In this document: positions 1 through 8,606 of the stretch, in pieces | Layout of the letters: the number at the start of each line of letters is the position of its first letter | Position numbering within the stretch: position 1 is the stretch's first letter | Source: NAT127 sp034717695 | GTDB taxonomy: Bacteria; Pseudomonadota; Gammaproteobacteria; Pseudomonadales; Porticoccaceae | Direction: 5' to 3' | DNA length: 64,000 nucleotides | NCBI GenBank assembly: GCA_034717695.1 | Contig: JAYELS010000005.1 | Span: 1 to 64,000, forward strand | Notes under the pieces: model-generated | Databases searched by the model: none | What the model saw: only the letters and a program-made list of their open reading frames with translations | What the model was told of the DNA's origin: nothing | Made by a program: the position numbers and the translations under genes

Positions 1-44
1 TGCAGCACGCCGGCGCGTATATCCGTCTTGATCAGGTCGGTCAT
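1..44 (-). CDS. Possible enoyl-CoA hydratase/isomerase, N-terminal fragment cut by window edge
   Basis: Reading leftward from an ATG at 44, the only visible residues are MTDLIKTDIRAGVL and part of one more codon. This resembles the opening beta-strands of crotonase-family proteins (a start such as MTDL followed by a short strand and GVL). Only about 14 residues are available and the ribosome binding site is weak, so the family call is a guess from the N-terminus. The gene would run away from the repeat array on its right. Confidence 0.3.
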   Translation of the reverse strand, partial: MTDLIKTDIRAGVL

Positions 45-119
45 GGGGATGATTCCGTGGGTCGTTGAACGAGCGCGGAGGATAAACCCGGGCGGCGGCG
101 GAGGCCAGCGGGCTCCCCC

Positions 120-590
120 GGCGGATGACGGCTGCGCCTATTCCGCCCTACAAAATCACCCGTAGGGCCGAAGAGCGCAGCGTCATCGGCCGCAAACCCG
201 CCACGACATGGCACCTTCGGCGGATGACGGCTGCGCCTGTTCCGCCCTACGAAATCCAACCGTAGGGCCGAAGAGCGCAGCGTCATCGGCCGCAAACCCG
301 CCACGACATGGCACCCTCGGCGGATGACGGCTGCGCCTGTTCCGCCCTACGAAATCCAACCGTAGGGCCGAAGAGCGCAGCGTCATCGGCCACAAACCCG
401 CCACGACATGGCACCTTCGGCGGATGACGGCTTCGCCTGTTCCGCCCTACAAAACCACCCGTAGGGCCGAAGAGCGCAGCGTCATCGGCCGCAAACCCGC
501 CACGACATGGCACCCTCGGCGGATGACGGCTTCGCCTGTTCCGCCCTACAAAATCACCCGCAGGGCCGAAGAGCGCAGCGTCATCGGCCA
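120..590. repeat. REP/BIME-like tandem array 1, five units of ~100 bp
   Basis: Five units begin at 122, 221, 321, 421 and 520, a period of 99-100 bp; the last is truncated. Each unit contains two opposed palindromic modules: one starting CGGATGACGGCTGCGCCTG and ending TTCCGCCCTAC, and one starting GTAGGGCCGAAGAGCGCAGC and ending GTCATCGGCC. The two are imperfect reverse complements, so each unit can fold into a long hairpin. The inter-unit spacer (GCAAACCCGCCACGACATGG) is also conserved. Short reading frames through this array are artefacts of the repeat. Confidence 0.9.
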
Positions 591-634
591 AGGACCCAGC
601 GGGGAACGGCATGCCCGGGGTTGGCACCAGGGCC

Positions 635-663
635 TCGACAGGATTCAGTAGGGTACTTATAGT
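635..663 (+). promoter_or_regulatory. Candidate sigma-70 promoter of marR-emrAB
   Basis: TCGACA (635-640), a 17-base spacer and TATAGT (658-663) lie just upstream of the regulator gene. This is the first non-repetitive, relatively AT-rich DNA after the REP array. Inferred from sequence only. Confidence 0.5.
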
Positions 664-693
664 TAGCACTCTATCTGTTGTCGGAGACATCCC

Positions 694-1167
694 CTGAACA
701 GCCCCGAACCAACCCACCCACCCCTCGGCAGGCTGCTCTACGAGATCGCCCGCATCTGGCGCGGACGGATCGACAGCAGCCTGCAGCGCTTCGGCCTCAG
801 CCGCGCCAAGTGGGATGTGATCCTCGCCCTCGACACCCCCGACAGCGAGGGTCTGACGCAGCGGGATCTTGCCCGCCAGTGCGGCGTCGAGCCCCCCACC
901 ATGGCATCCCTGCTCGACCGCATGGAGAACGAGGGCTGGGTAGTGCGCCGGGTGTGCTCCGGCGACCGGCGCGCCAAGCGCACCGAGCTCACCCCCAAGG
1001 CCCGGGCCATCCGCGCCGAGATCCGCGCCCTGTCCATGGCGGTGGAGCAGGAGGTGTTCGCCAATCTCCCCGCGGCCACCTACGGGGACATCCAGCGGGG
1101 CCTGATGCAGCTGCGGGATGCCCTGGAGAAATCCGCGCAGGGCAACAGGGAGCAGGAGGTCGAATGA
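694..1167 (+). CDS. MarR-family transcriptional regulator
   Basis: Winged helix-turn-helix repressor of the MarR/EmrR type, about 157 residues. The recognition region TQRDLARQCGVEPPTMASLL and the wing (VVRRVCSGDRRAKRTELT) are typical of the family. The reading frame is open from 667, but the only plausible start is CTG at 694 (LNSPEP...). It has GGAG at 683-686 with good spacing, and there is no ATG, GTG or TTG in frame before GTG 817, which would remove the first helices. The stop overlaps the ATG of the efflux adaptor gene (ATGA), so this is very probably the local repressor of the emrAB-type pump, responding to an aromatic or lipophilic ligand. Confidence 0.85.
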   Translation: MNSPEPTHPPLGRLLYEIARIWRGRIDSSLQRFGLSRAKWDVILALDTPDSEGLTQRDLARQCGVEPPTMASLLDRMENEGWVVRRVCSGDRRAKRTELTPKARAIRAEIRALSMAVEQEVFANLPAATYGDIQRGLMQLRDALEKSAQGNREQEVE

Positions 1168-2165
1168 AACCCTGGAAATGGCTGGTGCTGATCGCCGCCA
1201 CCGCCGCCGGCCTCGGCGCCATCGCGCTCTACTCCCACTACGAGACCCTTTACCCCTCCACCGACAACGCCTACGTGGACGCCACCGCCATCCGCATCTC
1301 GACCCAGATCGACGGCCCGGTGGAGGCGGTGCCGGTGCGCAGCCAGCAGGCGGTGAAACGGGGCGACGTGCTGCTTCACATCGACCCCACGCCCCACCGC
1401 GCCGCCGCGCGCCAGGCGGAGGCGGAACTGGCCCTGGCGCGCCGCCAGGTGGCGGAGAACCGCGCCGAGCTGGCCAGCGCCGAGGCGGACCTGGAGGATG
1501 CCCGGGTACACCTCGACAACGCCCGGGACCAGCTCGCCAGGCTGCGCACCCTTAAGCGTCAGTCCTACTCCTCCGCCCAGCAGACCGAGGACGCCCAGGC
1601 CACCTTCGAGCGCGCCCGGGCAACCTTGCGGGTGCGGGAGGCGCAGCGGGAGAAGGCCCGGGCGCGGCTCACCAATGGTGAGTCCCCGGATGACCTGCTG
1701 GTACTGGCGGCCCAGGCCCACCTCGACCAGGCGCGCTGGTCCCTGGCTCGCACCCAGGTGAGCGCCCCCTGCGACGGCACCCTGGAATCCGTCGCCGTCC
1801 ACGCCGGGGAAACCGTCAAGGCCCACCAGCCGGCGATGGTGCTGGTGTGCACCGACCGCTTCTGGATCGAGGCCAATTTCAAGGAAACCCAGCTGGCCCG
1901 CATCCGCCCCGGCCAGCCGGTGGATATCGCCCTGGACATGTACCCGGGTGAATCCTTCGCCGGGGTGGTGGAAAGCATCAGCCCAGCCAGCGGCACGGCC
2001 TTTTCCCTGCTGCCCCCGGAAAACGCCACCGGCAACTGGGTCAAGACCACCCAGCGCATCCCGGTCAAGATACGGGTTACCGAGAACCCCGGCCGGCATC
2101 CCCTGCGGGTGGGGGCGAGCAGCGCGGTGAGCATCGACACCCGCGGCGTCAGCGGGGACTCGTGA
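1164..2165 (+). CDS. emrA: HlyD/EmrA-family membrane fusion protein
   Basis: Periplasmic adaptor of a tripartite drug-efflux pump, 333 residues. One N-terminal membrane anchor (about residues 5-25) is followed by the DNAYVDA strand typical of EmrA proteins, a barrel-sandwich/lipoyl half (PVEAVPVRSQQAVKRGDVL), a long alpha-helical hairpin rich in Ala, Arg and Glu (about 75-165), and the second lipoyl half (VSAPCDGTLESVAVHAGETV). The ATG at 1164 is chosen because it overlaps the marR stop and precedes the membrane helix; the same frame extends upstream through marR but that part is a shadow. It is translationally coupled to the permease downstream. Confidence 0.9.
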   Translation: MKPWKWLVLIAATAAGLGAIALYSHYETLYPSTDNAYVDATAIRISTQIDGPVEAVPVRSQQAVKRGDVLLHIDPTPHRAAARQAEAELALARRQVAENRAELASAEADLEDARVHLDNARDQLARLRTLKRQSYSSAQQTEDAQATFERARATLRVREAQREKARARLTNGESPDDLLVLAAQAHLDQARWSLARTQVSAPCDGTLESVAVHAGETVKAHQPAMVLVCTDRFWIEANFKETQLARIRPGQPVDIALDMYPGESFAGVVESISPASGTAFSLLPPENATGNWVKTTQRIPVKIRVTENPGRHPLRVGASSAVSIDTRGVSGDS

Positions 2166-3724
2166 GCGCCCTGCGCGCCGCCTCCATGGAGGCGGTCAGC
2201 CCCCGGCAGCGGACGGTGATCACCCTGGTGGTGATGGTCAGCACCATCATGCAGCTGCTCGACACCACCATCGTCAACGTGGCCCTGCCCCACATGAAGG
2301 GCCAGCTGGGGGCGAGCCCCGAGCAGATCAGCTGGGTGCTCACCAGCTACGTGGTGGCATCGAGCATCTTCATGCCCCTCACCGGTTTTTTCAGCGACCG
2401 CATCGGCCTGCGCGCCTACCTGCTGGTGTCCATCGCCGGCTTCACCCTCACCTCGGCCCTGTGCGGCCTCGCCACCACCCTCGATCAGATCGTGCTGTTC
2501 CGGATTCTCCAGGGCATTCTCGGCGCGGCCCTGGTACCGCTGTCACAGATGATCCTGATCCGCCTCTACCCCATCGAGGAGCGCGGCCGCGCCATGGCCA
2601 TCTGGGGCGTGGGCATCATGGCCGGCCCCATCCTCGGGCCCAGCCTCGGGGGCTGGCTCACCGAGAGCTGGAGCTGGCACTGGACGTTCTTCATCAATGT
2701 GCCCATCGGCATCCTGATCTGGCTCCTCGCCTGGGCGACCCTACCCTCCACCAGCACCCGGGAGCGGCGCATGGACTGGACCGGCTTCGCCCTGATGGCG
2801 ATAGCGGTGGCGGGCCTGCAGCTGATCCTCGATCTCGGCGAGCGCCACGACTGGCTCGACTCCAACCTGATCCGCTCGTTGCTGGTGGTGAGCATCGCGG
2901 GCCTTGCCGGCTTCGTCTGGCACGGCCTCGGCAAAGGGGAGGACCCGCTCTTCGACCTGGGTATCTTCCGCGACCGCAACTTCGTCGCCGCGGTGCTGCT
3001 GATCACCACCATGACCCTCGGCTTCTACGGCGCCACCCTGCTGGTGCCGCTGATGCTGGTGGGGTCCCTGGGCTTCAGCCCGATGGTGACCGGCTTCCTG
3101 CTGGCGCCCCGGGGATTTACCACCATCATCTCGTCCCTCCTGGCGGGGCGCCTGATGGGCCATGTCGACGGCCGCCTGCTGGTGGCGGCGGGTACCCTCA
3201 TCATCGCCGCCGGAAGCTACCCCATGACCGGTTACAACCTCGACACCACGCCCGTTCAGGTGATGATCCCCGGGATGATCCAGGGCCTCGGCCTCGGCCT
3301 CATCTTCGTGCCCCTGTCCACCATGGCGTACCGCACCCTCGCTGCCCACCGGGTGCCCGAGGCCACAGGGGTGTTCAGCCTGATCCGCTCCATGGGCGGC
3401 AGTGTCGGCATCGCGATACTCTCCGCCTTCACCGCCCGCCACGCCCAGATGGCCTGGAGCCAGCTGCGGGGCGGGGTCCAGGACACCGCCCCCGCCCTGC
3501 GGGACTGGCAACTGGCGAGCGGCCTGGACGGCGAGGGGGGCGAGAGCTGGCGGGTGCTCGCCGGGCTGGTGGAACAGCAAGGCCAGATGGTGGCCTATGT
3601 GGACGCCTTTCAGTTCATTCTCGTTGTTTTCCTGCTGATGCTGCCGCTGTTGCTGGTGTTCAGGCTGCCGCCACGGGACGGCACCCGGGGCGCCGCCCCC
3701 GGCCCGGCACTGGACAGTCATTGA
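2162..3724 (+). CDS. emrB: DHA2-family MFS drug exporter (EmrB/QacA type)
   Basis: Inner-membrane proton-drug antiporter of about 520 residues, the length expected of 14-helix DHA2 transporters. Helix 1 carries the family signature MQLLDTTIVNVALP, and the motif-A region follows helix 2 (GFFSDRIGLR). Start is GTG 2162, overlapping the emrA stop by four bases; ATG 2189 is an alternative. With the adaptor and the MarR regulator it forms a complete EmrRAB-like operon. The outer-membrane channel (TolC) is not in the window. The substrate cannot be read from sequence. Confidence 0.9.
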   Translation: MSALRAASMEAVSPRQRTVITLVVMVSTIMQLLDTTIVNVALPHMKGQLGASPEQISWVLTSYVVASSIFMPLTGFFSDRIGLRAYLLVSIAGFTLTSALCGLATTLDQIVLFRILQGILGAALVPLSQMILIRLYPIEERGRAMAIWGVGIMAGPILGPSLGGWLTESWSWHWTFFINVPIGILIWLLAWATLPSTSTRERRMDWTGFALMAIAVAGLQLILDLGERHDWLDSNLIRSLLVVSIAGLAGFVWHGLGKGEDPLFDLGIFRDRNFVAAVLLITTMTLGFYGATLLVPLMLVGSLGFSPMVTGFLLAPRGFTTIISSLLAGRLMGHVDGRLLVAAGTLIIAAGSYPMTGYNLDTTPVQVMIPGMIQGLGLGLIFVPLSTMAYRTLAAHRVPEATGVFSLIRSMGGSVGIAILSAFTARHAQMAWSQLRGGVQDTAPALRDWQLASGLDGEGGESWRVLAGLVEQQGQMVAYVDAFQFILVVFLLMLPLLLVFRLPPRDGTRGAAPGPALDSH

Positions 3725-3739
3725 GCAGGGCGCAGCCTC

Positions 3740-3759
3740 GCCGCCGAGCAATCGGCGGC
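3740..3759 (+). terminator. Strong hairpin after emrB, without U-tract
   Basis: GCCGCCGA-GCAA-TCGGCGGC is a perfect 8-bp stem closed by a GCAA tetraloop, 15 bases after the emrB stop. It lacks a T-run, so it could mark a processed 3' end or a factor-dependent stop rather than an intrinsic terminator. Confidence 0.45.
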
Positions 3760-3842
3760 CGGCAACTGAAGCCAAGTTGAAATATCAACCCCTTGTCTTT
3801 GAGTTTATTGATTTTTTGTTCTTAAAAAGTTCGAAATTCGGC

Positions 3843-3871
3843 TTGCGGCGGGAAAACCGAGCAGCTATCTT
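3843..3871 (+). promoter_or_regulatory. Candidate promoter of the LysM-endopeptidase gene
   Basis: TTGCGG (3843-3848), 17 bases, TATCTT (3866-3871), preceded by an AT-rich tract (3775-3840) that could act as an UP element. It lies 65 bases before the start codon. Confidence 0.5.
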
Positions 3872-3935
3872 AGCCCTGTGGCTCAAGATTCATTGAGGCT
3901 GTCCGCAACCCGTCCCCGGAAAGAACACAACAACG

Positions 3936-5342
3936 ATGATCAAACAGATCGCCTACTGCCTGCTGTTGACCAGCCCCCTCGCGGCCCTCGCCGCCGCGGA
4001 TACCCACACCGTGGCCCGGGGCGAGACCCTCTACAGCATCGCCACTCGCCACCACACCAGCGTGGACCAGATCCTCCGCCACAACAGCCTGCGCTCGGCC
4101 ACCATCCATCCCGGCCAGAAGCTCAGCATTCCCGGCAGCGGCGGTGACAGCGGCGGCGCCGCAGCCGCCGTCCCCGGCTTCAGCGAGGGCAGCACCTACC
4201 TGGTGCGCCGCGGCGACTCCCTGTCGTCCATCGCCAGCCGCCACGGCACCACCGTCGAGGCCCTGCGCCAGCGCAACCAGCTGCGCAGCCATATGCTGAT
4301 GCCCGGCCAGGCCCTGCAGGTGCCCGGCGGCCGCGCCGCCGCCAGTGCCGCGGCCCCCATGGCCACCGCCGCTACCCACACCATCCGCCGGGGCGAGACC
4401 CTCTCCGCCATCGCCAGCCGCCACCGAATTTCCGTCGCCGCCCTCGCCCGCCACAACAACCTCTCCACCCGCGCCACCATCCACGCCGGCCAGACCCTGC
4501 GCATCCCGGGGGCGTCCCAGGTGGCCCGCGCGCCCGCCGTCGAGCGGGGTGGCAATCCCATGGCCGCCGGCAACAACCTGCGGCTCGAATCCAACAGCGT
4601 CATCGTGGTGGATGCCCTGAGCGGCAAGACCCTCTACGAAAAGAACGCCGACGCGGTGAAACCCATCGCCTCCATCACCAAACTGATGACCGCCATGGTG
4701 GTGCTCGACGCCAACCTGCCCATGGGCGAGGAGCTGGTCATCGACAAGGGCGACATCGATTACCTCAAGGGCACCTCGTCGCGCCTGCCCATGGGTACCC
4801 GCCTCACCCGCCGCGAGATGCTGCGCCTGGCGCTGATGTCCTCCGAGAACCGCGCCGCCTCCGCCCTCGCCCGCTACTACCCGGGGGGCAAGGCCGCCTT
4901 CATCGATGCCATGAACCGCAAGGCCAGCAACCTGGGCATGAACCGCACCACCTTCGCCGACTCCACCGGCCTCACCCCGCGGAACGTCTCCACCGCCGGG
5001 GATCTGGTGAAGATGGTGGCCGCCGCCAGCAACTACCCGCTGATCCGCGAATTCACCACGACCGACGGCCAGCAGATCACCGTGCGGCCGGCGTCGTACC
5101 GGCTGCAGTACATCAACAGCAACCCCCTGGTGCGCAAGGGCGCCTGGGATATCGCCGTGAGCAAGACCGGCTACATCAACGAGGCGGGCCGCTGCCTGGT
5201 GATGAAGGCGCCGGTGGCGAACCGCCCGGCGTACATGGTGTTCCTGCAATCCTCCGGCAAATACTCCCCCATGGGGGACGCCAGCCGGGTCAAGACCTGG
5301 ATCGAATCCGGCGCCTCCGGCATCAACATCGCCTCCCTCTGA
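3936..5342 (+). CDS. pbpG: Triple-LysM D-alanyl-D-alanine endopeptidase (PBP7/PbpG-like, peptidase S11)
   Basis: Periplasmic murein hydrolase of 468 residues. A signal peptide (about 1-21, ending AALAA) is followed by three LysM peptidoglycan-binding domains at about 23-66, 87-130 and 146-190, each with the pattern RGETL/RGDSL...IASRH...PGQ. They are joined by Ala/Gly/Pro linkers to an S11 serine peptidase domain with SITK (246-249), SEN (303-305) and KTG (410-412), the three active-site motifs of low-mass penicillin-binding proteins. PBP7-type enzymes cleave D-Ala-mDAP crosslinks. The usual PBP7 is about 310 residues with no LysM; here the LysM block would tether it to the wall. Apparently monocistronic. 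Confidence 0.9.
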   Translation: MIKQIAYCLLLTSPLAALAAADTHTVARGETLYSIATRHHTSVDQILRHNSLRSATIHPGQKLSIPGSGGDSGGAAAAVPGFSEGSTYLVRRGDSLSSIASRHGTTVEALRQRNQLRSHMLMPGQALQVPGGRAAASAAAPMATAATHTIRRGETLSAIASRHRISVAALARHNNLSTRATIHAGQTLRIPGASQVARAPAVERGGNPMAAGNNLRLESNSVIVVDALSGKTLYEKNADAVKPIASITKLMTAMVVLDANLPMGEELVIDKGDIDYLKGTSSRLPMGTRLTRREMLRLALMSSENRAASALARYYPGGKAAFIDAMNRKASNLGMNRTTFADSTGLTPRNVSTAGDLVKMVAAASNYPLIREFTTTDGQQITVRPASYRLQYINSNPLVRKGAWDIAVSKTGYINEAGRCLVMKAPVANRPAYMVFLQSSGKYSPMGDASRVKTWIESGASGINIASL

Positions 5343-5484
5343 GTACCGCGGGAAGGGTCGGCCCCGCCGCCCCTTCCCGCCAATCCCCGCGCCACCCCCA
5401 GCCGCCCGCGACGGGCTCTCGTACAGTGCCTTAAAACGTGCTTGAATCGCTCCCTCGACAATTCCTATAACAGAGGTGAAGACA

Positions 5485-7152
5485 GTGGAGATTCGCGACG
5501 TGATCGTGGTCGGTTCCGGCGGCGCCGGCCTCACCACGGCGGTGGTGGCCGCCTGCGAGGGGCTGGATGTGCTGGTGGCGGAAAAGGGCGACTGTTTCGG
5601 CGGCACCACCGCCCTGTCCGGCGGCGGCATCTGGGTGCCGGGCAGCAGCGCGAGCGTGCGGGCCGGCTTTCGCGACAGCCGGGAGGCGGCGCGGGGCTAT
5701 GTGCAACGGGTGGTGGGGCCAGGGCTCGACCTTGCCCAGCTCGACGCCTTCCTCGACGCGGCGCCCCGGATGGTGGACTACCTGAAGGCCCGCACGGCGG
5801 TGAAATTCGACCTCCAGCCGGGCTTTCCCGACTGGTCCCCCGACCTCCCGGGCGCCGCGGACGACGGCCGCCTCCTCAGCCCCGCCGAGTACGACGGCCG
5901 GGAGCTGGGGGAGTATTTCCCCCGCCTCAAAAGCCCCCTCTCGGAATTCAACGCCCCCGGCGGCTTCATGGTGGGCATCAACGACATGCCCCACATCGCC
6001 AACGTGACCCGCTCCTTCGCCTCCTTCCGCCACATGGCGGGGCTGCTGGCGCGCTTTGCGGTGGATCGCCTGCGCTACCCCCGGGGCACCCGCCTTACCA
6101 TGGGCAACGCCCTGGCGGCGCGCCTGTTGCGCTCCGCCCTGGATGCCGGGGTGACCCTGTGGCACGGCTCCCCGGCAGTGGATCTCCTGCGCGAGGGCGG
6201 GCGCGTCACGGGGGTGGTGATCGAGCGGGACGGCCAGCGGGTTCCGGTGCGGGCGCGGCGCGGCGTGATGCTGGCCAGCGGCGGCTTCTCCGCCAACCCG
6301 GAGATGCGCGCCCGTTTCATCCCCTTCGCCGAGCACCATGTCTCCCTGGTGCCGGAGACCAACACCGGCGACGGCATCAACCTCGCCCTCGCCGCCGGCG
6401 CGGTGATGGAGACGGACAACGTCTGCAACGGCGCCTGGACGGTGATGTCCCTGGCCCGGGAGGCGGACGGCCGGGTGATCAAGTTCCCCCATATTTTCCT
6501 CGACCGCTCCAAACCCGGCTGCATCGCCGTCAACCGGGAGGGCCGGCGCTTCACCGACGAGGCCACCCTCGACATGGTCAAGGACATGCACGCCACCGGC
6601 TCGGTGCCCGCCCACCTGGTGTGCGACCACCGCTTCATCAGGAAATACGGCCTGGGGATGGTCAAGCCGGGCGGGCTCGGCCTCAGGAAGTGGATCGCCA
6701 ACGGCTACATCATCACCGCGCCGACCCTGCGGGAACTCGCCGCCCTGATCGACTGCGACCCCGCCAACCTCGAGGACAGCGCGGCGCGCATGACCCGCTA
6801 CGCCGCCGAGGGCCACGACCCTGACTTCGGCAAGGGGGGCAACGCCTCGGACCGATCCATGGGGGACCCCAACCACGGCCCCAATCCCTGCCTGGGGCCA
6901 GTGGAGACACCGCCCTTCTACGCGGTGCGGATCCTCCCCGGCGACTCCACCACCACCCTGGGGCTGCGGGTGGACGCCCGGGCCCGGGTGCTCGACGGCG
7001 CCGGCGCCCCCATTCCAGGGCTCTACGCGGCGGGACTCGACATGAACTCCCTGTGGCGCGGCGCGCCCCCCGCCAACGGCGGCAACAACACCCTGTCCCT
7101 GACCTTTGGCTACCTGGCGGCGCTGGACATGGCCGCCAGCCCCGAAGGCTGA
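5485..7152 (+). CDS. FAD-dependent dehydrogenase, 3-ketosteroid delta-1-dehydrogenase-like
   Basis: Flavoprotein of the FAD-binding-2 family (fumarate reductase/KSTD superfamily), 555 residues from GTG 5485. This start is preferred because AGAGG (5472-5476) is correctly spaced before it; GTG 5476 is the longer option. The Rossmann motif GSGGAGL lies at about 10-16, followed by EKGDCFGGTTALSGGGIWVP, the pattern of KSTDs and related oxidoreductases. The C-terminus has the second FAD-contact region (GLYAAGLDMNSLWRG, NGGNNTLSLTFGYLA). It is soluble, with no signal peptide or haem motif, so not a flavocytochrome c. The substrate is unknown; a steroid-like or cyclic ketone is only an inference. It converges on the MFS gene, 9 bases away. 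Confidence 0.75.
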   Translation: MEIRDVIVVGSGGAGLTTAVVAACEGLDVLVAEKGDCFGGTTALSGGGIWVPGSSASVRAGFRDSREAARGYVQRVVGPGLDLAQLDAFLDAAPRMVDYLKARTAVKFDLQPGFPDWSPDLPGAADDGRLLSPAEYDGRELGEYFPRLKSPLSEFNAPGGFMVGINDMPHIANVTRSFASFRHMAGLLARFAVDRLRYPRGTRLTMGNALAARLLRSALDAGVTLWHGSPAVDLLREGGRVTGVVIERDGQRVPVRARRGVMLASGGFSANPEMRARFIPFAEHHVSLVPETNTGDGINLALAAGAVMETDNVCNGAWTVMSLAREADGRVIKFPHIFLDRSKPGCIAVNREGRRFTDEATLDMVKDMHATGSVPAHLVCDHRFIRKYGLGMVKPGGLGLRKWIANGYIITAPTLRELAALIDCDPANLEDSAARMTRYAAEGHDPDFGKGGNASDRSMGDPNHGPNPCLGPVETPPFYAVRILPGDSTTTLGLRVDARARVLDGAGAPIPGLYAAGLDMNSLWRGAPPANGGNNTLSLTFGYLAALDMAASPEG

Positions 7153-7161
7153 GCCAGCGCC

Positions 7162-8418
7162 TCAGGGCCCGGGGGGGGATGTCTCATCCCGGGCGCCGGC
7201 ATCGGTGCGGGGATCGAGCTCGAACAACGCCGGCGAGGTGACCGAAATGGGCTGGAACGGCCCGGTCTCGTCGTGCACCGGCAGCACATGGGTGCGGCGC
7301 CGCACGGCGATACCGGCGGCGAAGCCGGCAAGGCACAGGGCCGCGAAGGCGTAGAGCCCACCCGGCCCAAGCAGCGCCATCAGCACCGACCCCAGGGGCG
7401 CGCCGAGGGCCGACCCCGCCCCGAAGGTGAGCAGAAACCCGCTGCCCACCATGACGAATTCGTCCGGCCTGGCGCTGTCCGTGGCGTGGGCGAGGCAGAT
7501 GGCGTAGAGGGTCATCACCATCCCGCCCCACAGCAGGGCCATCACCGTCAATGCCGGCGCGTCTCCGGGGGCCAGGGCCAGCAGCAGGGACAGCAGCGCC
7601 CCCGTGAGGGTGGTGCCGAGCAGCACCAGGCGCCGGTCGTAGTGATCCGACAGCCGCCCCAGGGGCAGTTGCAGCAACGCGCCGCCGAGAATCGGCGCGC
7701 TCATGAACAGGCTCAACTGAACGGTGTCGAGCCCCATGCCGCTGGCGTAGAGCGGCCCCAGGGTCCAGAAGGCCCCCGTCACCAAGCCGCTGACCACCGC
7801 CCCGCCCATGCCCACGTGGGACAGGCGCCACAGGTGCCGCAGATCGAGGCGCACCGTCGCCATGGGCGCCGGGGCCAGGGTCACCGTGAGCCCCACCGGC
7901 ACGATGGCGAGGGACAGCAACACCGCCGCGAGGCCGAACAACACCGGCCCCGCGGGATCGGCGAAGTTGAGGGCCTGCTGGCCCACCATGATCATGGTCA
8001 GGTTGATTACCGTGTAGGCCGACAGCAGGGTGCCCCGGGTCTCCCGGGTGGCGCGGTCGTTGAGCCAGCTCTCGATCACCATGTAAAGACCGGAGATGCA
8101 GGCCCCCACCCAAAAACGCAGCACCAGCCAGGGGCCGAAGTGGGGAAACATCTGGAACAACAGCACCAGCGCCGAGAACACCGAGCACAGCACCGCGAAG
8201 GCGCGGATATGCCCCACCCGCCCCACGATATGGGGGGTCAGCAGGCAGCCCAGCACGAATCCCACGAAATAGGTGGAGCCGGTGAGGCCGATCTCGGTGG
8301 GGGTGAACCCCGCGATCCCGGCCCGCAGGGGCAGCAGGGTCAACATCAAGCCATGGCCCACCAGCAGCAGGGCATTGGACAACAGCAGGGCGGCGAGGGG
8401 TAGCAACAGGCGTCTCAT
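7162..8418 (-). CDS. MFS transporter, YcaD-like
   Basis: Inner-membrane carrier of 418 residues with about 12 hydrophobic segments. The start at 8418 (MRRLLLPLAALLL) puts the first helix at the N-terminus; the frame continues upstream for 54 codons but that extension is Arg/Pro-rich and unlikely. Features include the helix 2-3 loop (GCLLTPHIVGRVGHIRAF), the conserved helix-5 stretch YMVIESWLNDRA found in YcaD and related carriers, and a helix 8-9 loop (GRLSDHYDRR). Substrate unknown. No operon partner; convergent with the flavoprotein gene. Confidence 0.8.
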   Translation of the reverse strand: MRRLLLPLAALLLSNALLLVGHGLMLTLLPLRAGIAGFTPTEIGLTGSTYFVGFVLGCLLTPHIVGRVGHIRAFAVLCSVFSALVLLFQMFPHFGPWLVLRFWVGACISGLYMVIESWLNDRATRETRGTLLSAYTVINLTMIMVGQQALNFADPAGPVLFGLAAVLLSLAIVPVGLTVTLAPAPMATVRLDLRHLWRLSHVGMGGAVVSGLVTGAFWTLGPLYASGMGLDTVQLSLFMSAPILGGALLQLPLGRLSDHYDRRLVLLGTTLTGALLSLLLALAPGDAPALTVMALLWGGMVMTLYAICLAHATDSARPDEFVMVGSGFLLTFGAGSALGAPLGSVLMALLGPGGLYAFAALCLAGFAAGIAVRRRTHVLPVHDETGPFQPISVTSPALFELDPRTDAGARDETSPPGP

Positions 8419-8606
8419 GGCGGAGCGGGAAAACCTTGGGGCGTGGATGGCAAGGGCGTGGCGCGGGGCGGGGCGAACCGTCGGAACGGGATGATACCCG
8501 CGCCACCCGGCCATTGCGAGCCGAGGCACCCACCGGCCTCGCCCTGCCATGCCGGCTTCGCTAGAATGCGCGCCACGCAATCAACTCCCCGACGAGGTGT
8601 GCACGG

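Noticed and set aside
120..717. Several 60-144-residue frames in the first array with repeated RRSRHPP-like peptides
   Set aside because: They are direct translations of the tandem palindromic units; periodicity follows the DNA repeat, with no ribosome sites and no family resemblance.
678..2165. 495-residue form of EmrA beginning at TTG 678
   Set aside because: The first 162 codons run through marR in the wrong frame; ATG 1164 overlaps the marR stop and precedes the membrane anchor.
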